DNA of 64,000 nt from Ga0077560 sp046330435 (GTDB taxonomy: Bacteria > Actinomycetota > Thermoleophilia > Miltoncostaeales > Miltoncostaeaceae), in the NCBI GenBank assembly GCA_046330435.1, contig JAXLST010000012.1:62001-126000 (forward strand). Direction: 5' to 3'. This document shows, piece by piece, positions 52,660 through 60,981 of the stretch (its first letter is position 1; every line of letters starts with the position of its first letter). The notes beneath the pieces are model-generated. The model had not been told where the DNA came from. It made no database searches and was given only the letters and a program-made list of their open reading frames with translations. The position numbers and the translations under genes were made by a program.

Positions 52660-52691
52660 GCCGCCCCGGGGCGTGATCTGCCCCGGGCGGC
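52660..52691 (-). terminator. Terminator after the nitroreductase gene
   Basis: GCCGCC(C)CGGGGC and GCCCCGGGCGGC, a 12-bp stem with one bulge and a 7-base loop, just beyond the stop at 52698. The 135 bases between the two terminators hold no gene but are clearly less GC-rich around 52590-52640. Confidence 0.55.
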
Positions 52692-52697
52692 GGTTCC

Positions 52698-53276
52698 TCA
52701 CCCGGGGGATGCGTCCCAGCCCCGCCACTCCGTGACGGCCTCCGCGGGCCGGCGCGGGGGCGCCGGGGGCGTCTCCTCGGGCTCCCCGACGTAGACGAAG
52801 CCGACGATCTCGTCCCGCGGCGCGCAGCCCAGGTGGGCGCGCACCTCGTCCTCGTCGACGAACAGGCCGGTGCGCCAGATGGTGCCCAGGCCGTCGGCGT
52901 GGGCCGCCAGGCCCAGGTTCTGGACGGCCGCGGCCACGGCGTCCCGGTCCTCGCGGCGCACGACCGGGTCGTCCGAGGACGGCGTGCAGATGCACGCGAT
53001 GATCACCGGCGCGCGCCGCGTGAGGGCCACGGCGCCGGAGCGGGCCTCGGCCGAGAGCGGGGTCCCGGCGGTGCGGGCCACGGCGTCGGCGTGCGCCTCG
53101 CCCAGGGCGTCCCGGGCGTCCCCGGCGATCACCACGAACCGCCACGGCTCGGTGACCTTGTGGTTGGGCGCCCAGGTGGCCGCCTCGATCATCCGCAGGA
53201 TCCGCTCCCGCGAGATGCCGTCCTGCCGCACGCGGCCCACCGACCTGCGGCTCGTGATCGCTTCCGCGACGTTCAT
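52698..53276 (-). CDS. Nitroreductase family protein
   Basis: FMN-dependent oxidoreductase of 192 residues. The FMN phosphate motif is ITSRRSVGRV, followed by the substrate region ATWAPNHKVTEPWRFVVIAG and the C-terminal ALGLGT-like NLGLAAHADGLGTIWRTG, with a short Pro-rich tail. The small size and WAPNHKxTEPWRF point to the YdjA-like minimal nitroreductases. The natural substrate is unknown. ATG 53276 overlaps the stop of the upstream metallopeptidase gene by four bases. Confidence 0.9.
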   Translation of the reverse strand: MNVAEAITSRRSVGRVRQDGISRERILRMIEAATWAPNHKVTEPWRFVVIAGDARDALGEAHADAVARTAGTPLSAEARSGAVALTRRAPVIIACICTPSSDDPVVRREDRDAVAAAVQNLGLAAHADGLGTIWRTGLFVDEDEVRAHLGCAPRDEIVGFVYVGEPEETPPAPPRRPAEAVTEWRGWDASPG

Positions 53277-53617
53277 CCGTACCCCAGCTCCCGTAGTTGG
53301 TCCTCGTCCATCCCCAGGTGGTGGCCGATCTCGTGGAGCACGGTGATCCGCACCTGCTCCACCAGGTCGTCCGGGCGCGGGAAGTCCCGCACCAGCGGCT
53401 CCATGTAGATGGAGATGCGGGGCGGCAGCTCCATCCAGCCGAACCCCTCCGGCCGCGACCGCGGCACCCCCTGGTAGAGGCCGTACAGGCGCCCCATGTG
53501 GGCCGGCGCCCGGTCCTCCACCGTGATCGCGATCTCCTCGAGGGCGTCGGCGAAGTCCTCGGGGACCAGGTCGATGGCCCGGCCCACAAGATCCTCGAAC
53601 TCCTCGCGCGTGATCAC
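53273..53617 (-). CDS. Minimal zincin (metallopeptidase family, DUF1025 type)
   Basis: 114 residues. The whole protein is an N-terminal helix (FEDLVGRAIDLVPEDFADALEEIAITVED), a beta stretch (ISIYMEPLVRDF) and a C-terminal zinc motif HEIGHHLGMDEDQL, the HExxHxxGxxD pattern of very small zincins. Proteolysis has not been shown for most of this group. GTG 53617 is seven bases after TACGAT on this strand with no ribosome site, so it is another leaderless candidate. It is co-transcribed with the nitroreductase. Confidence 0.85.
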   Translation of the reverse strand: MITREEFEDLVGRAIDLVPEDFADALEEIAITVEDRAPAHMGRLYGLYQGVPRSRPEGFGWMELPPRISIYMEPLVRDFPRPDDLVEQVRITVLHEIGHHLGMDEDQLRELGYG

Positions 53618-53624
53618 GCACGTG

Positions 53625-53630
53625 ATCGTA
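53625..53630 (-). promoter_or_regulatory. Leaderless-type -10 of the metallopeptidase gene
   Basis: On the minus strand: TACGAT, seven bases, GTG 53617. Confidence 0.5.
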
Positions 53631-53717
53631 GCGAGGCCGCGCCCCTACCCGGTCGGGCGGTGGCCGCCGTCCGCATGGCGGTGGCCCCGCGGCGCGGCCG
53701 TGCGGTTTTCTGGATCC

Positions 53718-55541
53718 ATGCTCAAACGGATCCGCCATGCCCTCGTCCTGCTGCCGCTGCTCGCCGTGCTCCTGGTGGCGGGCGCCGCCGCCGCGGCCAC
53801 CGACGCCACCGACAGCCCCATCCGCCCCGTGCCGATCTCGAGCGCGCTGGACCGCCTGGCCGCCGGCCGGGCCGACTCGGCCACGCTCGTCGGCCCCGAC
53901 GGCGCGCTGGAGCTCCACATCCGCGCCGGGAAGCTGCACCTCATCGCGGACGTCACCGCGCCGCTCAGCGACGACGTGGTCGCCGCGGCACGGGAGGGGA
54001 AGGTCCCCCTGTCGATCGAGCGTCCCCGGCCGGTGACCACCGACTTCGGCGGGCCCATCGAGCAGCCGTTCTCGCTGAGCGACTGGATGCAGACCTGGGG
54101 TCCCATGATCCTGCTGGCCGCCCTGGTCATCGTGTCGGCGGTGGCGCTGCGGGCGATGGGCGGCGCGCGCTTCAAGAACCGCCTCAAGCCGGTGCGGTCC
54201 GAGACGCGGTTCGCTGACGTGGCGGGCATCGACGAGATCCGGGACGACGTGGCCGAGATCGCCGACGTCCTCCGCAACCCCGCCCCGTACGAGCGCCTGG
54301 GCGCCCAGCTGCCGAAGGGCGTGATCCTGCACGGCCCGCCCGGCACGGGGAAGACGCTGCTGGCCCGCGCGGTCGCGGGGGAGGCGGGCGTGCCCTTCTT
54401 CTCGGTCTCCGGCTCGGAGTTCGTGGAGGTCTACGCCGGCCTGGGGTCGCGCCGTATCCGCGCGCTGTTCGCGGCGGCCCGCAAGGCCGCCCCGGCGGTG
54501 GTCTACATCGACGAGATCGACGCGGTCGGCGGGCGCCGCACCGGGCACTCCGCCAACGGCGAGCGTGAGCAGACGCTCGACCAGCTGCTCACCGAGATGG
54601 ACGGCTTCCGCACGGACCCCTCCAGGCCCGTGGTGGTGCTGGCCTCCACCAACCGGCTCGACGAGCTGGACCCCGCCCTGGTGCGCTCCGGCCGGTTCGA
54701 CCGCAAGATCGCTGTGGGCCTGCCCGACCGGGCCGCCCGGCGGGAGATCCTGGACGTGCACCTGCGCGGCCGCCCGGTGTCGCCCGAGGCCGACCCCGTG
54801 GAGGTCGCCGCGATGACCGCCGGCATGGCCGGCGCCGACCTCGCCGCGCTGTGCAACGAGGCGGCCTTCGAAGCCGCCCGCGAGGGGCGCACCGACATCG
54901 CCCTGCCGCATTTCCGGCGCGCCCTGATGCGCCTCGCCGCCGGACCGGAGCGCCGCAGCCGGGTGATGTCCGACGAGGAGCGCCGCCTGGTCGCGTACCA
55001 CGAGATGGGTCACGCGCTGGTGGGGCACCTGTCGCCCACCTGCGACCCCGTGGAGCGGGTCACCGTCATCCCGCAGGGCCAGGCCCTGGGCGTGACGATC
55101 CTGCTGCCCACCGAGGACCGGTTCCTCGCGACCCGCACCGAGTGCATGGAGCGGATGGCGATGATGCTCGCCGGCCGGGCCGCCGAGGAGCTGGTGTTCG
55201 GCGAGTTCACCAGCGGCGCCGCCGACGACCTCAACCGTGCCGCCGCGCTCGCCCGCCGCATGGCGGGGGAGATGGCGATGGCCCGCGGCGGCACCGAGGA
55301 GAGCCTGCTGGTGGGCCTTCCGGCCGCCGGCGGCGACCTCTCGGCCGAGGAGGTGGAGCGCGCCGCGCAGGATCTGGTGCGCCAGGCGTTCCGCGAGGCC
55401 ACGCGGCTGCTCACCGAGCACCGCGCCCTGCTGGAGTCCGGCGCCCGTGCGCTCCTGGACGCCGAGGCCCTGGAGCGCGACGAGCTGGCGGAGCTGTTCG
55501 GCCCGCGCCCCGGGTCGGAGCGCCTGACGCCGCTGGCGTAG
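53718..55541 (+). CDS. ftsH: FtsH-type ATP-dependent zinc metalloprotease, second copy (607 aa)
   Basis: Shorter FtsH paralogue. Signal-anchor at 8-28, an exported domain of about 85 residues, and a second membrane segment near 128-148 (ILLAALVIVSAVALRAM). Walker A GPPGTGKT is near residue 205, Walker B VVYIDEIDAVG, SRH STNRLDELDPALVRSGRFDRK and zinc site HEMGH near 427, with SGAADDLNRAA later. Both catalytic modules are intact, so it should be an active protease. The exported domain differs from that of the copy at 9.8 kb, which suggests different substrates or partners. ATG 53718; no good ribosome site is seen. Confidence 0.94.
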   Translation: MLKRIRHALVLLPLLAVLLVAGAAAAATDATDSPIRPVPISSALDRLAAGRADSATLVGPDGALELHIRAGKLHLIADVTAPLSDDVVAAAREGKVPLSIERPRPVTTDFGGPIEQPFSLSDWMQTWGPMILLAALVIVSAVALRAMGGARFKNRLKPVRSETRFADVAGIDEIRDDVAEIADVLRNPAPYERLGAQLPKGVILHGPPGTGKTLLARAVAGEAGVPFFSVSGSEFVEVYAGLGSRRIRALFAAARKAAPAVVYIDEIDAVGGRRTGHSANGEREQTLDQLLTEMDGFRTDPSRPVVVLASTNRLDELDPALVRSGRFDRKIAVGLPDRAARREILDVHLRGRPVSPEADPVEVAAMTAGMAGADLAALCNEAAFEAAREGRTDIALPHFRRALMRLAAGPERRSRVMSDEERRLVAYHEMGHALVGHLSPTCDPVERVTVIPQGQALGVTILLPTEDRFLATRTECMERMAMMLAGRAAEELVFGEFTSGAADDLNRAAALARRMAGEMAMARGGTEESLLVGLPAAGGDLSAEEVERAAQDLVRQAFREATRLLTEHRALLESGARALLDAEALERDELAELFGPRPGSERLTPLA

Positions 55542-55542
55542 G

Positions 55543-55577
55543 CGCCCCGCCCGGGAGGGGCTCAGTCCTGCGGGGCG
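55543..55577. terminator. Bidirectional hairpin between ftsH and thiY
   Basis: CGCCCCGC and GCGGGGCG, an 8-bp stem between two convergent genes. The right arm lies inside the thiY 3' end. Confidence 0.35.
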
Positions 55578-56569
55578 AGCCCCGCGTTCACGGCGGCGGA
55601 GACGTCGCGGCCCGTGTCCTTCAGCAGCCCCTCGTCGCGCATCCACGTGGCGAGGGCGTCCCAGCCGGCCGGGTCGAGGGCGACGGCCGCCCGGCCGTCC
55701 CGCATGAAGAGCGGGGTGGTGAGGGCGAGCTGCTCGTCGAGGGTGGCGGTGCTGAGGTCCGGGTTGGTCTTCAGGAGCACCTGGCCGGCGGCGTCGCGGT
55801 TCCCGGCGGCCCACGCCTGGCCCTCGGAGAGCCCCGCCAGGAAGTCCCGCACCAGCTGGGGGTCGTCCTTGGCGACGGCGTCGCTGGTGACGACCACGAG
55901 CTCCGGGTAGGTGGGCACGCCGTGCTCCTCCAGGCGCAGGACGGTGAGGCCCACGCCCTTCTTCTCGAGCTCCGGCCGCTCGATGTTCCAGTAGGCGCCG
56001 ATCACGGCGTCCACCTTCCCCGCGGCGAGGGCGGGCGAGAGGTTGTAGCCCACGCTGCGCATGCGGACCTTGGCGGGGTCGCCGCCGTCGGCCTTCACGA
56101 TCGTGTCCAGCAGGGCCCGGTCCGACGGCACGCCGGCGGCGCCCACGGTCTTGCCCTCAAGGTCCTTCGGGCGGGTGATGCCGCGGTCCGAGCGGGCCAT
56201 CACGCTGTTGAGCGGCACGGGGACGATGGCGCCCACCGCCACCACGGGCACGCCCTGGCTGCGGGCGATGAGCACCTCGGGCGCGTAGGAGAGCGCGAAC
56301 GGCGCCTTGCCGGCGGCCACCTGCTTGAGCGACGCGGCCGGGTCCGTGGGCACGGTGGTGGTCACCTTCAGCCCGTGCTTGGCGAAGAAGCCCTGGGAGA
56401 CGGCGCCGACGAGGCCGGCGTGGTCGGCGTTGGGGTACCAGTCGAGGATCACCTCGGCGGGCCGGGTGGCCCCGGTGGAGGTGCTCTCGGCGGTCTGCTG
56501 GTCGTCGCCGCAGCCGGCGAGCGCCAGCGCGGCCGTGAGGGCCAGGATCAGGGCGAGGATGCGTCGCAT
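55562..56569 (-). CDS. thiY: Thiamine-precursor (HMP) ABC transporter, substrate-binding lipoprotein
   Basis: NMT1/THI5-like binding protein of 335 residues. The lipoprotein signal has lipobox LAGC (MRRILALILALTAALALAGCGDD). The family motif ILDWYPNADHAGLVGAVSQG binds the pyrimidine ligand in relatives. VNxxVxGA-like segments GAAGVPSDRALLDTIV and VDAVIGAYWNIE follow. It is the last gene of the thiL-thiZ-thiX-thiY operon and its ATG overlaps the thiX stop. Control by the TPP riboswitch supports N-formyl-aminomethyl-pyrimidine or HMP as cargo. Confidence 0.9.
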   Translation of the reverse strand: MRRILALILALTAALALAGCGDDQQTAESTSTGATRPAEVILDWYPNADHAGLVGAVSQGFFAKHGLKVTTTVPTDPAASLKQVAAGKAPFALSYAPEVLIARSQGVPVVAVGAIVPVPLNSVMARSDRGITRPKDLEGKTVGAAGVPSDRALLDTIVKADGGDPAKVRMRSVGYNLSPALAAGKVDAVIGAYWNIERPELEKKGVGLTVLRLEEHGVPTYPELVVVTSDAVAKDDPQLVRDFLAGLSEGQAWAAGNRDAAGQVLLKTNPDLSTATLDEQLALTTPLFMRDGRAAVALDPAGWDALATWMRDEGLLKDTGRDVSAAVNAGLAPQD

Positions 56570-57345
56570 CACGTGTGGGTGCTCCATGTGGGTCGGGTTG
56601 CACGGTGGCGGTGCGGCAGCGCCAGGCGCTCCGCGACGGCCACCAGGAGGAACAGGACGACCCCGATGAGGGCCAGGGCGGCGATGGCCGCCATCGCGAG
56701 GGCCGTCTCGAACTGGGCGGTCGAGAGCTCGGTGAGGTAGCCGAGCCCGCGGTCGGCGCCCACGTACTCCGCCACGACGGCGCCGGTGACGGCGAAGACC
56801 GCGGCGAGCTTGAGGCCGGAGAACAGCGGCGGCAGCGCGGCGGGGACGGTGACGTGCCACCAGGTCCAGCGGCGCGACGCCCCGAGGGTCCGGACGGTGC
56901 GGGCGAGGGCCGGGTCGCCGCCGCGCAGGCCGTCCACCGCGGTCACGATGACCGGGAACACGCACAGCAGCGCGGCGACGACGATCTGGGTGAGGGTGTA
57001 GTCGAGCCACACGGCCATCACCGGCGCCAGCGACAGGATGGGCACCGCCTGGCTGGCCACCACCCACGGGTAGACGGCGGCCTCCAGCACGCGGCTCGCC
57101 GCGATGCCGGCGGCCAGCAGCAGGCCCACGGCGAGGGCGATCCCGAGGCCCACCAGGGTCTCGGTGATGGTCGCCTGGGCGTGGAACCACAGCCGGTCCC
57201 GGTCGTCCCAGCCGGCCGACCACACAGCGCCCGGCGACGGCAGCAGCCACTCCCGCGGGTTCGCGAGCCACACCGCCGCCTGCCAGGCCAGCAGGCCCGC
57301 CAGCGGCAGCAGGGGCAGGACCAGACGGCGGCCGAGTGTGCTCAT
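56569..57345 (-). CDS. thiX: Thiamine-precursor ABC transporter, permease
   Basis: Inner-membrane permease of 258 residues with about six helices. The BPD_transp_1 motif (EAA loop) reads ARTVRTLGASRRWTWWHVTVPAALPPLF. WLLPSPGAVW near the N-terminus is typical of the SsuC/ThiX group. It overlaps thiZ upstream by four bases and thiY downstream by one. The pair with a riboswitch-controlled thiL makes thiamine-precursor import the most likely role, rather than sulfonate or nitrate. Confidence 0.88.
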   Translation of the reverse strand: MSTLGRRLVLPLLPLAGLLAWQAAVWLANPREWLLPSPGAVWSAGWDDRDRLWFHAQATITETLVGLGIALAVGLLLAAGIAASRVLEAAVYPWVVASQAVPILSLAPVMAVWLDYTLTQIVVAALLCVFPVIVTAVDGLRGGDPALARTVRTLGASRRWTWWHVTVPAALPPLFSGLKLAAVFAVTGAVVAEYVGADRGLGYLTELSTAQFETALAMAAIAALALIGVVLFLLVAVAERLALPHRHRATRPTWSTHT

Positions 57346-58088
57346 GCGGTGCGTCCCACGGCGTGCTGGGCGCGCAGCGCCTCCATGACGGCCTCGCGCA
57401 CCGCGACGCGGGCGGCGGCGGGCCGCGGCCGGTCCCCGGGGCAGGCGACCTCCAGGAGCCGTCCCATCGGGCGCGGGCCGCCCACGAGGATCCGGTCGCC
57501 CAGCGTGGCGGCCTCGTCGGGGTCGTGGGTCACGAGCAGCACGGTGGGCCGGTGACGTTCCCACAGGTCGGCGAGCTCGGCGTGCAGCTCGGCGCGGGTG
57601 AGGGCGTCCAGCGCCCCGAAGGGCTCGTCGAGCAGCCACACCGGCCGCGCGGCGAGGACCGTGCGGGCGAGGGCCGCGCGCTGGCGCATCCCGCCGGACA
57701 GCGCGTGGGGGTAGTGGTGCTCGAAGCCCGCCAGGCCGTAGCGCTCGACGGCCTCCCGCGCGCGGGCCGCGGCGTCCGGCAGGCCGGCCAGCCGGGCGCC
57801 CACCGCCACGTTGTCGAGCAGCGTCCGCCACGGCAGCAGCGAGTCCCCCTGCGGCATCAGCGCCAGGCGGCCCAGGCGGCCGGGGGCCGATGCGCCGTCG
57901 ATGCGCACCTCGCCGGCGTCGGGGGCCACGAGCCCGGCCGCGACGTCGAGCAGGGTGCTCTTCCCGCACCCGGAGGGCCCCACCAGCGCCACGACCTCGC
58001 CGGGCGCGACCGTGAGGTCCACGCCGTCGAGCACCGGCACCCCGCCGCGGCGCAGCACCAGCCCGTGCAGGCCGAGCTCAGCCGACAT
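57342..58088 (-). CDS. thiZ: Thiamine-precursor ABC transporter, ATPase
   Basis: ABC ATPase of 248 residues. Walker A GPSGCGKSTLLD, Q-loop LMPQGDSLLPW, signature LSGGMRQRAALARTV, Walker B VWLLDEPFGALDA and H-loop LLVTHDPDEA are all present. It belongs to the SsuB/TauB/ThiZ class. The ATG at 58088 overlaps the end of thiL by 11 bases, and an upstream in-frame ATG (58145) lies inside thiL and is less likely. Confidence 0.9.
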   Translation of the reverse strand: MSAELGLHGLVLRRGGVPVLDGVDLTVAPGEVVALVGPSGCGKSTLLDVAAGLVAPDAGEVRIDGASAPGRLGRLALMPQGDSLLPWRTLLDNVAVGARLAGLPDAAARAREAVERYGLAGFEHHYPHALSGGMRQRAALARTVLAARPVWLLDEPFGALDALTRAELHAELADLWERHRPTVLLVTHDPDEAATLGDRILVGGPRPMGRLLEVACPGDRPRPAAARVAVREAVMEALRAQHAVGRTA

Positions 58089-59019
58089 CGTGGTCCCAGC
58101 CCAGGCGGTCCAGGGCGACCGGCGCGCCGCCGCGGGTGGCGGCAAGACCGGCGCCCGCCTCCCCCCGGCCCACCGGCAGCAGCGCGCAGCCGGGGGCGAA
58201 GCCGGGCGGGGCGGCGACGATGAGCTCGTAGTCCTCGCCGCCGGTGGCGGCGAACACGTCCGCGGCGACCCCGAGGGCGGCGGCCACCGCGGCCACGCCG
58301 CCGGCCACCGGGACGCGGTCGAGCTCCAGGACTACGCGGACCCCGGAGGCCGCCGCCAGCCGGGACGCGTCGATCGCCAGGCCGTCGGAGCAGTCGAGCA
58401 TCGCGTGGGCGCCGGCGGCGGCCACGGCGAGCCCCTCCCGCACGCGGGGGACGGGCCGCACGTGGGCGGCCACCAGGGCGGGATCCGCGGCCCCCAGGGA
58501 GGGGTCCTCCAGCAGGCGCAGGCCCGCCGCGGACGCGCCCACCGGGCCGGTCACCCACAGCACGTCGCCGGGGCGGGCGCCCGACCGCAGCACCGGCCGG
58601 ACCCCGGGTGCCATGCGGCCCACGACGGTCACGCCCAGCACCAGCTCGGCGGCCGAGGTGGTGTCGCCGCCCGCGATGGTGCACCCCCAGCGCGCCGCGA
58701 GCTCCTCCATGCCGGCGTAGACCTCCTCCACCAGTCCGGCCGGGGCGCCGCGGGGGACCCCGAGCCCCACGAGGGCGGCGACGGGGGAGGCCCCCATGGC
58801 GGCGACGTCGGAGAGGTTCACCGCGAGCGCCTTGTGCCCGATGTCCCTCGGCGAGGCGGTGCCGAGCCGGAAGTGGACGTCCTGCACCACCATGTCGTGC
58901 GCGAGCACCACGGCCGGGTCGCCGTCGAGGACCGCGGCGTCGTCGCCGATGCCCACGGACACGCCGGGCCGGACGGCGGCCATGGCCGCGATGTGCGCGA
59001 TGAGCGACGCCTCGGACAC
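58078..59019 (-). CDS. thiL: Thiamine-monophosphate kinase
   Basis: ATP-dependent phosphorylation of thiamine monophosphate to TPP, the active cofactor. It has 313 residues. AIRS-fold motifs: GIGDDAAVL, HDMVVQDVHFRL, LAVNLSDVAAMGASPVAAL, GGDTTSA, LWVTGPVG, MLDCSDGLAID and GGEDYELIVA. The start is GTG 59019 with GGGAGG ten bases upstream, immediately after the TPP riboswitch. It is the first gene of the thiamine operon. Confidence 0.95.
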   Translation of the reverse strand: MSEASLIAHIAAMAAVRPGVSVGIGDDAAVLDGDPAVVLAHDMVVQDVHFRLGTASPRDIGHKALAVNLSDVAAMGASPVAALVGLGVPRGAPAGLVEEVYAGMEELAARWGCTIAGGDTTSAAELVLGVTVVGRMAPGVRPVLRSGARPGDVLWVTGPVGASAAGLRLLEDPSLGAADPALVAAHVRPVPRVREGLAVAAAGAHAMLDCSDGLAIDASRLAAASGVRVVLELDRVPVAGGVAAVAAALGVAADVFAATGGEDYELIVAAPPGFAPGCALLPVGRGEAGAGLAATRGGAPVALDRLGWDHDVG

Positions 59020-59029
59020 GGTCCGAGTA
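59013..59029 (-). promoter_or_regulatory. Hairpin that encloses the thiL start codon
   Basis: On the minus strand CTCGGAC-CGT-GTCCGAG is a perfect 7-bp stem with the GTG start at the loop and right arm. It is a possible expression platform for the adjacent riboswitch. Confidence 0.4.
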
Positions 59030-59118
59030 CCTCCCTTCGCTGGCATTACCCAGATCAGGTTCAAAGGGTCGAGGCCGGAGTGCCTCCTCTCAGCCGCGCC
59101 TGCGGCTCCCCTGCGGCG
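59030..59118 (-). ncRNA. TPP (THI-box) riboswitch
   Basis: On the minus strand the conserved elements occur in order: GGGGAGCC, GGCTGAGA, then ACCCTTTGAACCTGATCTGG, then GTAATGCCAGCGAAGGGA. This is the full aptamer core of the thiamine pyrophosphate riboswitch, including the pyrimidine pocket CTGAGA and the pyrophosphate helix. It lies directly before thiL and should switch off the thiL-thiZ-thiX-thiY operon when TPP is plentiful. The hairpin over the thiL start and its GGGAGG ribosome site suggests control at translation. Confidence 0.95.
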
Positions 59119-59254
59119 GCGACAGTACCACCCAGAGGTTCCGTCACGCCGCTAAGGCGCACGGGCCGGGGTGCCGAAGGGGATGACAGCCGCGCCCTTC
59201 CCCCGCCTCCGACGACACGGCCCGGGCGCACATCAAGACCCCTTGAGGAGCCAC

Positions 59255-59710
59255 ATGAGCACCGACATCGCGACCGATCCGCAGGCCCACCAGCTCGTCG
59301 TCTTCACGCTGGGTGCGGAGGAGTACGGCGTGCCGATCAAGCTGGTCCAGGAGATCATCCGCTACACCGAGCCGCGCCCGATCCCGGGCTCGCCGCACGG
59401 CGTGGAGGGCGTGATCAACCTGCGTGGCCGCATCATCCCGGTCGTCGACCTCCGCGCGCGCTTCTCGTCCATGGGCGAGCGCCCCGCCGAGTCCAAGATC
59501 GTCATCGTCGAGCTCGAGGACACCACCGTCGGCGTCATCGTCGACGAGGTGAAGGAGGTCCTCTCGGTGGCCGCGGACCAGTGCGAGGCCCCGCCGGAGG
59601 GCGCGGGCGACGCCGAGTACCTCGACGCCGTCGCGAAGCTCGACGGGCGCCTGCTCGTCATCCTCAATATGCCGAAGCTCTTCGGGGAGAACGCCGGCCT
59701 CATGTACTGA
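59255..59710 (+). CDS. cheW: CheW-type chemotaxis coupling protein
   Basis: Links receptors to CheA. It has 151 residues with the two SH3-like lobes: LVVFTLGAEEYGVPIKLVQEIIRY, then GVEGVINLRGRIIPVVDLRARF, then IVIVELEDTTVGVIVDEVKEV and LDGRLLVILNMPKLF. The ATG at 59255 has a strong TTGAGGAG four bases upstream. No other chemotaxis gene is in the window, so it is an orphan copy or part of a remote set. Confidence 0.93.
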   Translation: MSTDIATDPQAHQLVVFTLGAEEYGVPIKLVQEIIRYTEPRPIPGSPHGVEGVINLRGRIIPVVDLRARFSSMGERPAESKIVIVELEDTTVGVIVDEVKEVLSVAADQCEAPPEGAGDAEYLDAVAKLDGRLLVILNMPKLFGENAGLMY

Positions 59711-59717
59711 CCGTCGC

Positions 59718-59751
59718 GGGGGCGGCGGCGGGCGCGGGCCCGCCGTCCCCC
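59718..59751 (+). terminator. Terminator after cheW
   Basis: CGGCGGGC/GCCCGCCG inner stem (8 bp, 4-base loop) and GGGGG/CCCCC outer stem with a small internal loop, eight bases past the stop. Confidence 0.5.
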
Positions 59752-59795
59752 GGTGACGCGCAGGACCACGGCGCCCCGCGGCGAATCGGCATGGC

Positions 59796-60971
59796 ATGGC
59801 CGCCGACGCCACGAGGACCACGCGCGCCGTGCAGGCCGTCACGGACGGGCTGCGCAGCCGTCCCGGTGACGGCTGGTCGAGCGCCGCCGTCGCCCGGGTC
59901 TTCCTGACCCTGCTGGCGCTCAGCGCGCTCATCTGGATCCTGTGGGTGAGCCGCTCGGTGATCCAGTGGATCGCCATCTCCGCGTTCCTGGCGGTCGCCA
60001 TCAACCCGGTGGTGGGCGTGCTCGTCCGCCGGGCCCGCCTGCGCCGCGGCGCCGCGATCGGCGTGGTGTACCTGCTGGGCACGGCGGCCCTCGCGGGCGC
60101 GGCGCTCATCTTCATCCCGCCGCTGGTGGACGCCGCCACCGGGCTGGTGGAGGCCATCCCCGGCTACATCGAGCGCGCCCAGGAGTCCCGGTTCATCCAG
60201 GACCTGGACCGCGAGTACGGCGTGCTGGACCAGGTCAAGGAGCGGGCCACCGACATCGTGGGGACGATCGCCGGCCCCAACGTCGCCGTCGACGCGGCGT
60301 CACGCGTGGTGAACGGCCTGGTCGCGCTGGTGAGCATCGCGGTCATCTGCTTCCTGCTGAGCCTCTACGGCCCGCGCCTGCGCGCATGGGTTGAGAGCCA
60401 GTTCCACGGGCACGCCGAGGTCCGCGTCCGGTCCGTGCTGGACGGCATGTACAAGGTCATCGCCGGCTACGTCGTGGGCGTCCTGCTCGTCGCCCTCTGC
60501 GGCGCGAGCGCGGCGGCCCTGTTCATGTGGGCCGCGGGCGTGCCCTACATCCCGGTGCTCGCGCTGTGGGTCGCCCTCATGGCGTTCATCCCGCTGGTGG
60601 GCGCGACCCTCGGCGCCGTGCCGTACGTGACCGTCGCCTTCTTCCAGGGGTGGCCGCAGGGCGTCGCCGCACTGGTGTTCCTGGCCGTCTACCAGCAGAT
60701 CGAGAACAACCTGGTGCAGCCGCTCATCCACCGGCGCACCGTCCAGCTCAACCCGCTGTGGATCATCATCGCGGTGCTGGTCGGCAGCCAGCTGCTGGGC
60801 ATCACCGGGGCGCTGGTGGCGATCCCCGTGGCCGGCATCGTCCAGGTCGTCGTGCAGGACTGGGCGGCCGAGCGGCGGCGGCGCGAGCTCATCACCGAGC
60901 CGCCCCCGGGGACCGTGACGCCCGTCCCCGACGGTGCCGATCCCACGGCCGCGGCGGAGTCGCCCGCGTAA
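59796..60971 (+). CDS. AI-2E family (PerM/UPF0118) transporter
   Basis: 391 residues with about eight membrane helices, of which two pairs flank a soluble stretch (residues 110-160). The family pattern is present: WIAISAFLAVAINPVVGVL, then VYLLGTAALAGAALIFIPPLV, and the conserved C-terminal core YQQIENNLVQPLIHRRTVQLNPLW followed by VGSQLLGITGALVAIPVAGIVQV. Members export varied solutes or act in Na+/H+ exchange; the name AI-2E does not prove signal transport. The start is ATG 59796. The C-terminal tail is Pro/Ala-rich. Confidence 0.88.
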   Translation: MAADATRTTRAVQAVTDGLRSRPGDGWSSAAVARVFLTLLALSALIWILWVSRSVIQWIAISAFLAVAINPVVGVLVRRARLRRGAAIGVVYLLGTAALAGAALIFIPPLVDAATGLVEAIPGYIERAQESRFIQDLDREYGVLDQVKERATDIVGTIAGPNVAVDAASRVVNGLVALVSIAVICFLLSLYGPRLRAWVESQFHGHAEVRVRSVLDGMYKVIAGYVVGVLLVALCGASAAALFMWAAGVPYIPVLALWVALMAFIPLVGATLGAVPYVTVAFFQGWPQGVAALVFLAVYQQIENNLVQPLIHRRTVQLNPLWIIIAVLVGSQLLGITGALVAIPVAGIVQVVVQDWAAERRRRELITEPPPGTVTPVPDGADPTAAAESPA

Positions 60972-60974
60972 CCT
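60969..60974 (+). promoter_or_regulatory. Leaderless-type -10 of the DUF4097 gene
   Basis: TAACCT, seven bases, GTG 60982. The hexamer overlaps the TAA stop of the previous gene. Confidence 0.5.
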
Positions 60975-60981
60975 GCCGGGC

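Noticed and set aside
52474..52697. tRNA or small protein gene in this gap
   Set aside because: No cloverleaf with a TTCGANTC-type loop could be formed, and the open frames have no start signals or domain. Two terminators explain most of it.
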